DNA of 57,823 bases from Desulfarculales bacterium UBA702 (GTDB lineage Bacteria; Desulfobacterota; Syntrophobacteria; Syntrophobacterales; Syntrophobacteraceae), in contig DBMI01000101.1 in the NCBI GenBank assembly GCA_002298165.1, positions 39,571-97,393 of the forward strand, in the 5' to 3' direction. The translations under genes were made by a program, and so were the position numbers. Under the pieces are notes generated by a model, which did no database searches, was not told the origin of the DNA, and saw nothing but the letters and a program-made list of their open reading frames with translations. Positions 34,721 to 42,204 of the stretch are shown one piece after another (within the stretch, counting starts at the first letter, position 1; each line of letters opens with the position of its first letter).

Positions 34721-35645
34721 CTTGCTCGCACCGGCCCATACCTTTCCAGCATATTCTTCCGGCATCCATCAGGTGGCCGGGAAGATCTCTTTTTATGATT
34801 GATTTGGCGTACCTTGCGCAATCGATTAGTCTGTCGAGATCGATCCCGGTGTCAATTCCCATTTCATGGAGCATTCCGACCAGGTCTTCAGTTGCGATAT
34901 TACCGGTGGAAATGGCGGGGAAGGGGCATCCGCCAAGACCGCCTATCGAGCAGTCAAATATGTGCGCCCCGGCCTGCAGGGCAGCCAGGGCATTGGCAAG
35001 TCCGGTTCCGCGAGTGTTGTGAAAATGAAGGGCAAGGCCGGTTTGGCCCATGATAGGCAAGATTTTCCGAACCAGCTCCGAGACCATCACAGGGTTTGCC
35101 ATTCCGGTCGTATCACCCAGCGACACTTCATGAACACCCATTGCGCGATATTCGCCCACGATGGCTTCGATTTTATCCGGGGGAACCTTGCCCTCGTACT
35201 CGCATCCAAAAGAGGTTGCAACGTAGCCCCTCATGCGAATCCCATGTGGAATTGCAGCTTCGGCAATCCGGCGAAATCCGCTGAGTGACTCGCCTACACT
35301 CATCCTGACGTTCTTGTGATTGTGTGTCTCGGATGCGGAAACAAAAAGTGCTATCTCACTGATCCCGGCCTGCAATGCACGCTCCAGACCCTTGAAATTG
35401 GGGACAAGGGCCGAGTAGCTGATGCCGGGCTTCCTTCGAAGCCGGGTGACCAACTCCTCCGAGTCCTTCAACTGGGGGATGGTTCCCGGACGCACGAATG
35501 AGGTAATCTCGATCCTTCTTAGTCCCGTTTCCGAAAGGCGTTCGATCAGCTCTATTTTTTCATTGGTGGGGACAAATCCAGGCTCGCTCTGCAGCCCGTC
35601 GCGAGGCCCTACCTCCACTATCGTCACCGTTTCCGGAAGACTCAC
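34716..35645 (-). CDS. mvaB: Hydroxymethylglutaryl-CoA lyase
   Basis: 309 residues, GTG start with GGAGG about eight bases upstream. DRE-TIM metallolyase: VGPRDGLQSE (catalytic Asp and Arg), IEITSFVRPGTIPQL, VSLGDTTGMANP, LHFHNTRGTGLANALAAL (metal histidines) and the catalytic-cysteine loop GGLGGCPFPAISTGNIATEDLV. It cleaves HMG-CoA to acetoacetate and acetyl-CoA. Paired with the hydratase downstream, it supports leucine-type catabolism or, in syntrophs, growth on isovalerate. The familiar PYAPG loop variant is altered to PFPAI. Confidence 0.9.
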   Translation of the reverse strand: MSLPETVTIVEVGPRDGLQSEPGFVPTNEKIELIERLSETGLRRIEITSFVRPGTIPQLKDSEELVTRLRRKPGISYSALVPNFKGLERALQAGISEIALFVSASETHNHKNVRMSVGESLSGFRRIAEAAIPHGIRMRGYVATSFGCEYEGKVPPDKIEAIVGEYRAMGVHEVSLGDTTGMANPVMVSELVRKILPIMGQTGLALHFHNTRGTGLANALAALQAGAHIFDCSIGGLGGCPFPAISTGNIATEDLVGMLHEMGIDTGIDLDRLIDCARYAKSIIKRDLPGHLMDAGRICWKGMGRCEQG

Positions 35646-35873
35646 CCTTTTGCCTCCTGGACAATAAGTACTCCCTCCGAAAAGGGGGGGATGCTTCTCT
35701 AGTAATAAGGCTGCGGCGGCGAGTCAAGCGATTCCAGCTCGAAGTTACCCGATGTGTCCCAAGGCGGAGGAGCGCTAAAATAATAGAATCCAACTCTTGA
35801 TTGAACTCTCCCACCATCTTATCTGTACTTTTAGAATTCTTCCCGCCGTTAACAGACTAAAGAGGAGCACTCA

Positions 35874-36314
35874 ATGGCCAATCAGTTTCTGAGTCAATTA
35901 AGAAAGGAACATCGCGGGGTAATGGCGATTTTAAATCAACTCCAGGATGGTGACGGAAACAAGGGGGAGCTTTTTTCAAAGCTGAAACAAGAGTTGGTGC
36001 CGCACCTCAAGGCTGAGGAGAAAGCATTCTACCCGGCTCTAATGGAGAAGGAGGGCGCCCGGGAGGATACGCTGGAAGCTTTCGAGGAGCATCACGTAAC
36101 CGAACTGCTGTTCAAGGAAATAGAGAAATTGCCCCAAACGGACGAACGGTGGAATGCAAAGGTAAAGGTCCTGAAAGAACTTGTGAATCATCACATAAAA
36201 GAGGAAGAACATTCCGTTTTCAAGGTTGCCAAGGAAGAGCTGGAAGAGGATCAATTCCCGGCAATTTTGAAGAATTTTGAGAAGGAGAAAGAGAAGGTAA
36301 GAAAACGCCTCTAA
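35874..36314 (+). CDS. Hemerythrin-domain protein
   Basis: 146 residues forming a four-helix hemerythrin-like bundle. Iron-ligand candidates are visible: KEHRGVMAIL (helix A), VPHLKAEEKAFYPAL (helix B), FEEHHVTELLFKEI (helix C) and NHHIKEEEHSVF (helix D). Such proteins bind O2 or NO at a di-iron site or protect Fe-S enzymes; in anaerobes an oxygen-stress role is common. AGAGGAG precedes the ATG and a hairpin follows the gene. Confidence 0.87.
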   Translation: MANQFLSQLRKEHRGVMAILNQLQDGDGNKGELFSKLKQELVPHLKAEEKAFYPALMEKEGAREDTLEAFEEHHVTELLFKEIEKLPQTDERWNAKVKVLKELVNHHIKEEEHSVFKVAKEELEEDQFPAILKNFEKEKEKVRKRL

Positions 36315-36342
36315 TTCGGTGACACGGCTGATTGTTGCTTGA

Positions 36343-36372
36343 GGGAGCGGGGAGAATCATTCCCCGCTTCCC
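36343..36372 (+). terminator. Hairpin after the hemerythrin gene
   Basis: GGGAGCGGGGA pairs with TCCCCGCTTCCC around an AT-rich loop (one mismatch). It is 29 bases after the stop, between convergent genes, so it may serve both directions. Confidence 0.6.
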
Positions 36373-36461
36373 ATCAGCCTTATAGTCTCGATCCTGCTGC
36401 GAATTTTTCGAAAATGATCCAAAATCCCGCAAGCAAATATTTAGAACCGCGAAATCATATC

Positions 36462-36893
36462 CTAACCAATGCACTCCCTGAGATGGAACTCGTGGGATAT
36501 CATCGTGGGCGATAATGCACTCGTCGGCCCCTTTATAAGTTCCTGGTACTGATCCGGGAGTTTTTCGAGAATTTGTTCCACTTCTCCCGGCATAGCCCTG
36601 GAAAGCAGGGTCATAACAGCTCTGGACTGCATGACAGCATCGGGATAACCAATATCCGCACGGGCGCTCACACGGTTGTAAAACTCCTCGAGGTCATAGA
36701 TGTGAGGTGTGCCTTCATGTTTAAGGATTGCGCTTTTCATTTCGCGGGGAAGCTGGGCTGCCAGTCTTTTTGCGTCCGCCTCATCTATGCGCTCACCTAA
36801 AGTTGAAAAAATTGCATGCGTTACGGTTACCGCCTCTTCCAAATCCAGGCATGCTTCCCTTTGGAACTGCATGACAAAATCCACGTAAAGCAT
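36462..36893 (-). CDS. DUF2267 domain protein
   Basis: 143 residues. The DUF2267 pattern is clear: ATVTHAIFSTLGERI-like helix, EADAKRLAAQLPREMK, LEEFYNRVSARADI, AVMTLLSRAMPGEVEQILEKLPDQYQELI. The family has no established function and is often stress-associated. A good ribosome site (GAGAGGG) precedes the ATG. It is convergent with the hemerythrin gene and otherwise isolated. Confidence 0.85.
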   Translation of the reverse strand: MLYVDFVMQFQREACLDLEEAVTVTHAIFSTLGERIDEADAKRLAAQLPREMKSAILKHEGTPHIYDLEEFYNRVSARADIGYPDAVMQSRAVMTLLSRAMPGEVEQILEKLPDQYQELIKGPTSALSPTMISHEFHLRECIG

Positions 36894-37286
36894 TGTTGTT
36901 ACCCTCTCATGTTGCTAAAAGTCGGAAGTCAACTCAGGGCGCGGTTCCAAATATGGCTGCACCTATTTTCGCCGCCATCCCAATCCTTCTGACTTTAATG
37001 TAAGGCTCCAAAAGCATTCGGAAAAGGTGACGAGCAGAAGGACGGACGCTTAAGGATGAGCAAAAGCTTCTCGGGAATGGGCTCAGTGAAGACTAGAAAT
37101 ATCTGTTTCAGGCAGGGTTCTCCACTCCCATGGCAATGGTTCCAACTGACCGATAAACCCAGGTATCAATAGGTGGCTGAAAAGGATTGACGCTAACCAA
37201 TAGCAGTAGCGCACAAACCCTAACCAGCAGTGGTTATGAACCTCAGTGGGAGCTTGTCTTCTTTATTTCACTTGTGCATTCATATC

Positions 37287-37305
37287 AAAGCTTTATAAGC
37301 TTTTT
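37287..37305 (+). terminator. Short hairpin with T-run
   Basis: AAAGCTT-TAT-AAGCTTT followed by TT. The stem is 7 bp and AT-rich, so it is weak; no gene ends immediately upstream. Confidence 0.3.
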
Positions 37306-37325
37306 GACCCGTTTGCGCCAGTTTC

Positions 37326-37353
37326 TTGCATTTTTTCTCCATTGTGATACATA
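37326..37353 (+). promoter_or_regulatory. Possible sigma-70 promoter of the sensor kinase gene
   Basis: TTGCAT and TACATA separated by 16 bases in an AT-rich stretch, about 175 bases upstream of the GTG start at 37529. Confidence 0.35.
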
Positions 37354-37528
37354 GTTAAAAAAAGTACAAGCTGGTGGTTGCTGTACATATCAACACGAAT
37401 GAGCGCTCGCGCCCTTCGCCCGAGGAGTGCAGCAGCCTTTGCTATTGGATCCGGGTGGGTACCGCGATCCATTCCTGCCTTTCCTGTTCTAAACCCCATT
37501 CGTTCTGGGAGAATGGAAGGCCAGACCA

Positions 37529-40500
37529 GTGAAAATCGACTATACGGAAAGCCTGAGATTTAAAGTTGGAATAGCTCTTAATCGCTTATCACGGATATGG
37601 CCGGGACTTTCATCGCTTGTAATCTTGCTCGCCTTTTTAGTTCCGACTAATCCATCATCCGCTCAAAAAAATCCCCCACAGGTACTGATCCTGAATTCCT
37701 ACCATCCCGGCTATGCCTGGTCAGAAGACGAGACGGCTGGAGCGGTTTCAGAGTTGAGGCAGAAATACCCTGATCTGGACCCCGCTATCGAATATCTGGA
37801 CGCCAAACGGTTTCCCGACAACGACCATTTAATGCAGGCGAAAGACTACTTGTCTAACAAATATCGGGACAGGAATATCGATCTTATTTACGTGATGGAT
37901 AATCCGGCTTTAGAAATGGTGCTGAGCAACAATGGGGAATTTTTAAAGGATGTGCCGGTTGTATTCGCGGGGATCAATGGTTTTGAACCCGAGATGTTGC
38001 TCCCACGCAGCAAAATTACCGGAATAACGGAAAACATGGAAATCGCAGGGACTCTTGAAGTTGCCCTGGCCCTGCATCCCAATTGCAAAGATGTTCTTGC
38101 GGTCCATGACTATACCGTTACCGGGAAGGCCTTTCGACATGAAATGGAAGATATTTTGTCCAGATTTGAGGGGCGGGCAAAGGTCAGTTTTACACCGCCG
38201 GCAACCATGGGAGAACTTGTTGAGCAGGTAAAATCGCTCTCTCCGAATACGCTGGTGTTTCTACTAGGCTTTAACACCGATAGAGAAGGCCGAACTTTTC
38301 CTCCCGCCGAAGTTATGCGCTTGTTGGCTTCCAATACATCGCTGCCAATGTACGGCGTCCATGAATTACGCCTGGGGCTAGGAATAGTGGGAGGGTTTCT
38401 CCTGGGAGGAAAGGAACACGGTCGAAAGGCTGGTGAGCTAGGTTTGCGTGTTCTGGCCGGCGAAAACCCAGCCGGCATACCGGTAAGTCTTAAAAGTACC
38501 GCTCGCCCCATGTTCGATTTTTTGCAGCTTGCCAGGTTAGAGATCCCTTCAAGCGTCCTGCCGGAAGGGTCCACCATCATCAACATACCTGAATCACCTT
38601 TAGACAAGCACAAAGGTCTGATACTGGGAACGATTGGAATTATAGCTGCTCTGGTTCTGATGGTAATATCTCTTGGCGCCACGATATATCGCCGGCGTGC
38701 TGCTGAAAATGCCCTCCGGGTTTCGGAAGTTAGATATCGAAGACTTCATGAAAGCTTGATGGATGCTTTCGTTTGTGTCGATTTGGACGGCCGTATCAAG
38801 GATTGCAATGAAGCATACCGCAAAATGCTCGGGTATGATTCCGAAGAGATCGTTCAGTTTACCTATATGGACATTACTCCCGAGAAATGGCACTCCATGG
38901 AGGCCGAGATTACTGAAAGGCAGATACTTACCAGGGGATATTCAGAAATCTACGAGAAGGAATACCGGAGAAAGGACGGCCTGGTCTTTCCCGTCGAGCT
39001 AAGGGCATTTACTCTCACGGATGATATGGGAGTCCCTTTTGGCATGGGTGCAATCATCAGGGACATCACCGAGCGTGCCAAACAGAATCGAGAGATAAAG
39101 CTCATTAACAGACTTTACTCGGTGCTGAGTCGGGTGAACCAGGCTGTTGTGCGGGCAACATCCCCTGGAACATTTCTCGAACAGGCCTGCCGCGAAGTGG
39201 TGGAAGGTGGAGGATTTCTATTTTCCTGGATAGGCCGGTTGGATCCTAATACCTGTGCCGTATTTCCCGCAGCCTCCTGGGGCGGGGTTCAACAATATCT
39301 TAAGGACCTCAATGTCTACGCCGACGAGCGCCCCGAAGGGCTCGGCCCCACGGGCACATGCATTCGCGAGCGAAAACCCATTGTATTTAACGACTTTCTG
39401 CACGACCCGTCCACTGTTCGTTGGCACCAAATGGCTGAATCCCTTGGTATCGCGGCCGCGGCCGCGTTTCCCATCGAGAGGGATGGTGTGATATGGGGTT
39501 CTTTGACAATTTGTTCCGATGAGGTCGATCGCTTTGGCGAACAAGATATCAAGCTGCTCGAAAGGGTTGCCGGGGATATTGGTTTTGCCCTCAACAATAT
39601 GGATAAAGAATCTCGACGCAAGCAGGCCGAGGAGGAACGCAGAAAACTTGAGGAGCGCCTGCAGCGGGCGGAGAAGATGGAGGCCCTTGGAACTCTGGCC
39701 GGCGGTGTGGCCCACGATCTCAATAATATTTTGGGTATAGTGGTCGGTTATTCCGAAATGCTTCTCTATGACCTGGACGACCCGAGTCCTCACAGGTCCC
39801 GTGCAATGGCCATTCATAAGGGAGGACAGCGGGCGGCCCTGATAATTCAGGACCTGTTGACTCTGGCCAGGAGGGGAGTTCCCAACAGGGAGATTCTGAA
39901 CCTCAACAAAATACTTACGGAATGCCAGAGATCACCGGAGTTTGAGCAGCTAATTGCTCTGCATCCGCATGTGCGAATCCAAAGCGATTTCGAGCCGGAC
40001 CTTCTCAATATATCCGGGTCGTCGGTCCACCTTGAGAAATCATTTATGAACCTGGTTCTCAATGCTGCCGAAGCGATGGCCGATGGCGGTTCCATAACGA
40101 TAAAGACGAGGAATCAATACCTGGACAAACCTGTTTTGGGCTACGACGAAGTCAAAAGGGGAGACTATGTAGTCCTGTCTGTAACAGATGAAGGAGAAGG
40201 AATATCGCCCACTGACTATAAACACATCTTTGAGCCGTTCTATACCAGGAAGGTAATGGGCAGAAGCGGAACGGGCCTGGGATTGGCGGTTGTCTGGGGA
40301 ACTGTCAAGGACCATTTTGGCTATATCAACGTTGCAAGTGAATTGGGGAGGGGAACCACTTTCACCCTCTACTTTCCAATATCGCGAGGAGAAGAAACAA
40401 TAGAGCAAAATTCCATCGAAATTTCCGACTACATCGGGAATGGTGAATCAATCCTGGTTGTGGATGATGAAAAAGAACAGCGTGAACTTGCCGTCGCAAT

Positions 40501-40831
40501 GCTTGGGAAGATGAATTACAAGGCCTGCAGCGTCCCCGGTGGTGGAGAGGCAGTGGAATACCTTAAGAAGAGCAAAGTCGATCTGGTGATCCTGGACATG
40601 ATTATGGATCCAGGCCTGGATGGTCTCGATACTTATATCAAAATATCCGAAATACATCCTCGCCAAAAAGCTATTATAGTCAGCGGATTTGCGGAAACGG
40701 ATCGCATAAGGAAAGCCCAGGCGTTGGGGGCCGGTCCCTATGTCAAAAAGCCATATCTGCTGGAGAAGCTGGGATTGGCTGTCCGGGAGGAACTCGATCG
40801 CATGGATGGCCCAGCCACTCCAGAAAAATGA
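37529..40831 (+). CDS. Hybrid histidine kinase with periplasmic substrate-binding domain
   Basis: 1100 residues; GTG start with GGAAGG eight bases upstream. Order of domains: signal/anchor (about 20-45), periplasmic ABC_sub_bind-type ligand domain (about 50-345; VLILNSYHPGYAWSEDE start), transmembrane segment (363-387), PAS (about 400-515), GAF (about 525-690), dimerisation/phosphoacceptor GGVAHDLNNIL with H729, ATPase boxes NLVLNAAEAM, DEGEGISP, GTGLGLAVVWG (about 840-945), and a C-terminal receiver with phosphorylatable D1023 (VILDMIMDP). It senses an extracellular solute and relays phosphate internally. No DNA-binding response regulator adjoins, so its output partner is elsewhere. Confidence 0.9.
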   Translation: MKIDYTESLRFKVGIALNRLSRIWPGLSSLVILLAFLVPTNPSSAQKNPPQVLILNSYHPGYAWSEDETAGAVSELRQKYPDLDPAIEYLDAKRFPDNDHLMQAKDYLSNKYRDRNIDLIYVMDNPALEMVLSNNGEFLKDVPVVFAGINGFEPEMLLPRSKITGITENMEIAGTLEVALALHPNCKDVLAVHDYTVTGKAFRHEMEDILSRFEGRAKVSFTPPATMGELVEQVKSLSPNTLVFLLGFNTDREGRTFPPAEVMRLLASNTSLPMYGVHELRLGLGIVGGFLLGGKEHGRKAGELGLRVLAGENPAGIPVSLKSTARPMFDFLQLARLEIPSSVLPEGSTIINIPESPLDKHKGLILGTIGIIAALVLMVISLGATIYRRRAAENALRVSEVRYRRLHESLMDAFVCVDLDGRIKDCNEAYRKMLGYDSEEIVQFTYMDITPEKWHSMEAEITERQILTRGYSEIYEKEYRRKDGLVFPVELRAFTLTDDMGVPFGMGAIIRDITERAKQNREIKLINRLYSVLSRVNQAVVRATSPGTFLEQACREVVEGGGFLFSWIGRLDPNTCAVFPAASWGGVQQYLKDLNVYADERPEGLGPTGTCIRERKPIVFNDFLHDPSTVRWHQMAESLGIAAAAAFPIERDGVIWGSLTICSDEVDRFGEQDIKLLERVAGDIGFALNNMDKESRRKQAEEERRKLEERLQRAEKMEALGTLAGGVAHDLNNILGIVVGYSEMLLYDLDDPSPHRSRAMAIHKGGQRAALIIQDLLTLARRGVPNREILNLNKILTECQRSPEFEQLIALHPHVRIQSDFEPDLLNISGSSVHLEKSFMNLVLNAAEAMADGGSITIKTRNQYLDKPVLGYDEVKRGDYVVLSVTDEGEGISPTDYKHIFEPFYTRKVMGRSGTGLGLAVVWGTVKDHFGYINVASELGRGTTFTLYFPISRGEETIEQNSIEISDYIGNGESILVVDDEKEQRELAVAMLGKMNYKACSVPGGGEAVEYLKKSKVDLVILDMIMDPGLDGLDTYIKISEIHPRQKAIIVSGFAETDRIRKAQALGAGPYVKKPYLLEKLGLAVREELDRMDGPATPEK

Positions 40832-41280
40832 TCTGGGACCGGTAGATTCACCCTTGTATCCTGCTTGTCGTCAAGAGTCCACATGGCGCTCCGCGCATGG
40901 AAAAATAGAGAAGAGGGCTGTTGCCCAAACGCGCGAAGAGGGCTGCGGTAGTAGTTTCAACTCCAGAATAACGTTTCAAGCAGATTCGACTATTTTGCAC
41001 TTGTTCGTAATCCCGAGTTCAAGCGCCTCCGTGATGCCTCTTGTGCTCCGCACCCGGATATGAATCCGGGCTACCCTCTTCCTTACGCCCTCTCGCCTCT
41101 TGTTTTCACCAGTAATCTGCCGCAATTTTCCGGATATAAATTAGTAGGCACGAAGACTTTGCCCACCATGCCCGGGCGATTTCAACCCCTGCGACCCCCA
41201 CCAGAATGCATTCCGCCACTACTGCCCGAGCACCTCCACGCACCCCGCCGGTGATTCCGCTGTTGTCTCTATTTGTTTTC
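40832..41280. other. Gap of 449 bases between convergent genes
   Basis: No gene is visible. It contains a perfect small hairpin at 41053 and, near 40919, GGGCTGTTGCCCAAAC, which recurs near 57760. Confidence 0.6.
41053..41070. repeat. REP-like hairpin
   Basis: CCCGGAT-ATGA-ATCCGGG is a perfect 7-bp inverted repeat in the gap between the kinase and FKBP genes. Its CACCCGGATATGAATCCGGG form looks like a dispersed palindrome, but only one copy is in the window. Confidence 0.4.
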
Positions 41281-42039
41281 TCACTGAGACGCTTTGCCTC
41301 CCTTATTTGGTTCAGGCGGTGGACTTTGCTCGGGTGACTTGGATTGACTATCCTTGGCGATGGAGAGGAGTTCTATCTCGAATATAAGCGTGCTGTTTGG
41401 CGGGATCCGGTTATTGGGTCGAGCACCGTAACCGAGTTCCGGCGGAACGAAAATTTGCCATTTCGCACCGGTCTTCATGTGCTGTAAAGCCTCGGTCCAA
41501 CCCGGAATTACACCATCTACCCGCAGGGTCGTCGGTTCCCCCCGAGTATAAGAACTGTCGAAAAGCGTCCCATCGATCAGGCTTCCACGGTAATTGACCG
41601 TCACAGTATCTGTTGCGCTCGGGGTTGGCCCGCTCCCTTCCGAGAGCACCTTGTACTGCAAACCATCCGGGAAAGTCTTTACGCCCTGTTTTTCCTTGTT
41701 TTTGTCGAGAAAAGCTTTCCCCTCTTCAATGTTTTTTGCCGAGGATTCTTTAGTTATCTTTTGCCGCGCTATCCTCATCTGTTCTTCAAGCCGGGTCAGT
41801 GTTTCGCGCATTTCATCCTGCCCCATGACCGGAACCTTGGCCTCCAGCCCGTCACGGATGCCCTCCAGCAGAGTATCTGTCTTCAAATCGACTCCGCTTT
41901 CTTTCATGTTTTTGCCAAAGGTATAGCCGAGGGTGTAGCTGTTTTTGTCTTTGGGGTCATTGAGTTTGAGCGGTTCGGCGGCTTGGCAGACCGAAGACGA
42001 AATAACAACAAAAAGGATAATCGCAAGAATCCGTGACAT
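41281..42039 (-). CDS. FKBP-type peptidyl-prolyl cis-trans isomerase (FkpA/Mip-like)
   Basis: 252 residues. Signal peptide (1-20, ending CQAA), an FKBP_N dimerisation helix region (about 25-115; YTLGYTFGKNMKESGVDL, EEGKAFLDKNKEKQGVK), then the FKBP domain (about 120-230; VTVNYRGSLIDGTLFDSSYTRGEP, VIPGWTEALQHMKTGAKW, ELGYGARPNNRIPPNSTLIFEIELL) with the usual aromatic pocket residues. A proline-rich tail follows. It assists folding of periplasmic or outer-membrane proteins. GGAG precedes the ATG; it lies downstream of the multicopper oxidase gene, with a terminator between them. Confidence 0.9.
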   Translation of the reverse strand: MSRILAIILFVVISSSVCQAAEPLKLNDPKDKNSYTLGYTFGKNMKESGVDLKTDTLLEGIRDGLEAKVPVMGQDEMRETLTRLEEQMRIARQKITKESSAKNIEEGKAFLDKNKEKQGVKTFPDGLQYKVLSEGSGPTPSATDTVTVNYRGSLIDGTLFDSSYTRGEPTTLRVDGVIPGWTEALQHMKTGAKWQIFVPPELGYGARPNNRIPPNSTLIFEIELLSIAKDSQSKSPEQSPPPEPNKGGKASQ

Positions 42040-42146
42040 TAATTGACTCCTTTTCCGAGCCTGGCGTTGAATTTACGGAGCAGTTATCGTGATTTGAAAC
42101 CGAAAAGGAAAAACTCGTAGACTCTAAGTTCAGGTCATCGGAAAGT

Positions 42147-42184
42147 AAAGAGGGCCGCCCCTCAACGGAGCGGCCCTCTTTTTT
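42147..42184. terminator. Rho-independent terminator
   Basis: A perfect 12-bp stem AAAGAGGGCCGC/GCGGCCCTCTTT with an 11-base loop. On the plus strand it is followed by TTT; on the minus strand the T-rich side follows the stem (CTCTTTACTTT) 24 bases after the oxidase stop, so it should end that transcript. Confidence 0.8.
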
Positions 42185-42204
42185 CGCATACAAAACAAAA
42201 CGGG

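Larger units (their letters stand above)
36894..37528. other. Gap of 635 bases without a gene
   Basis: No coding frame of quality is visible on either strand. The right part holds a small hairpin with T-tract (37287-37305) and a possible promoter, listed separately. No mobile-element signature was found. Confidence 0.6.
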
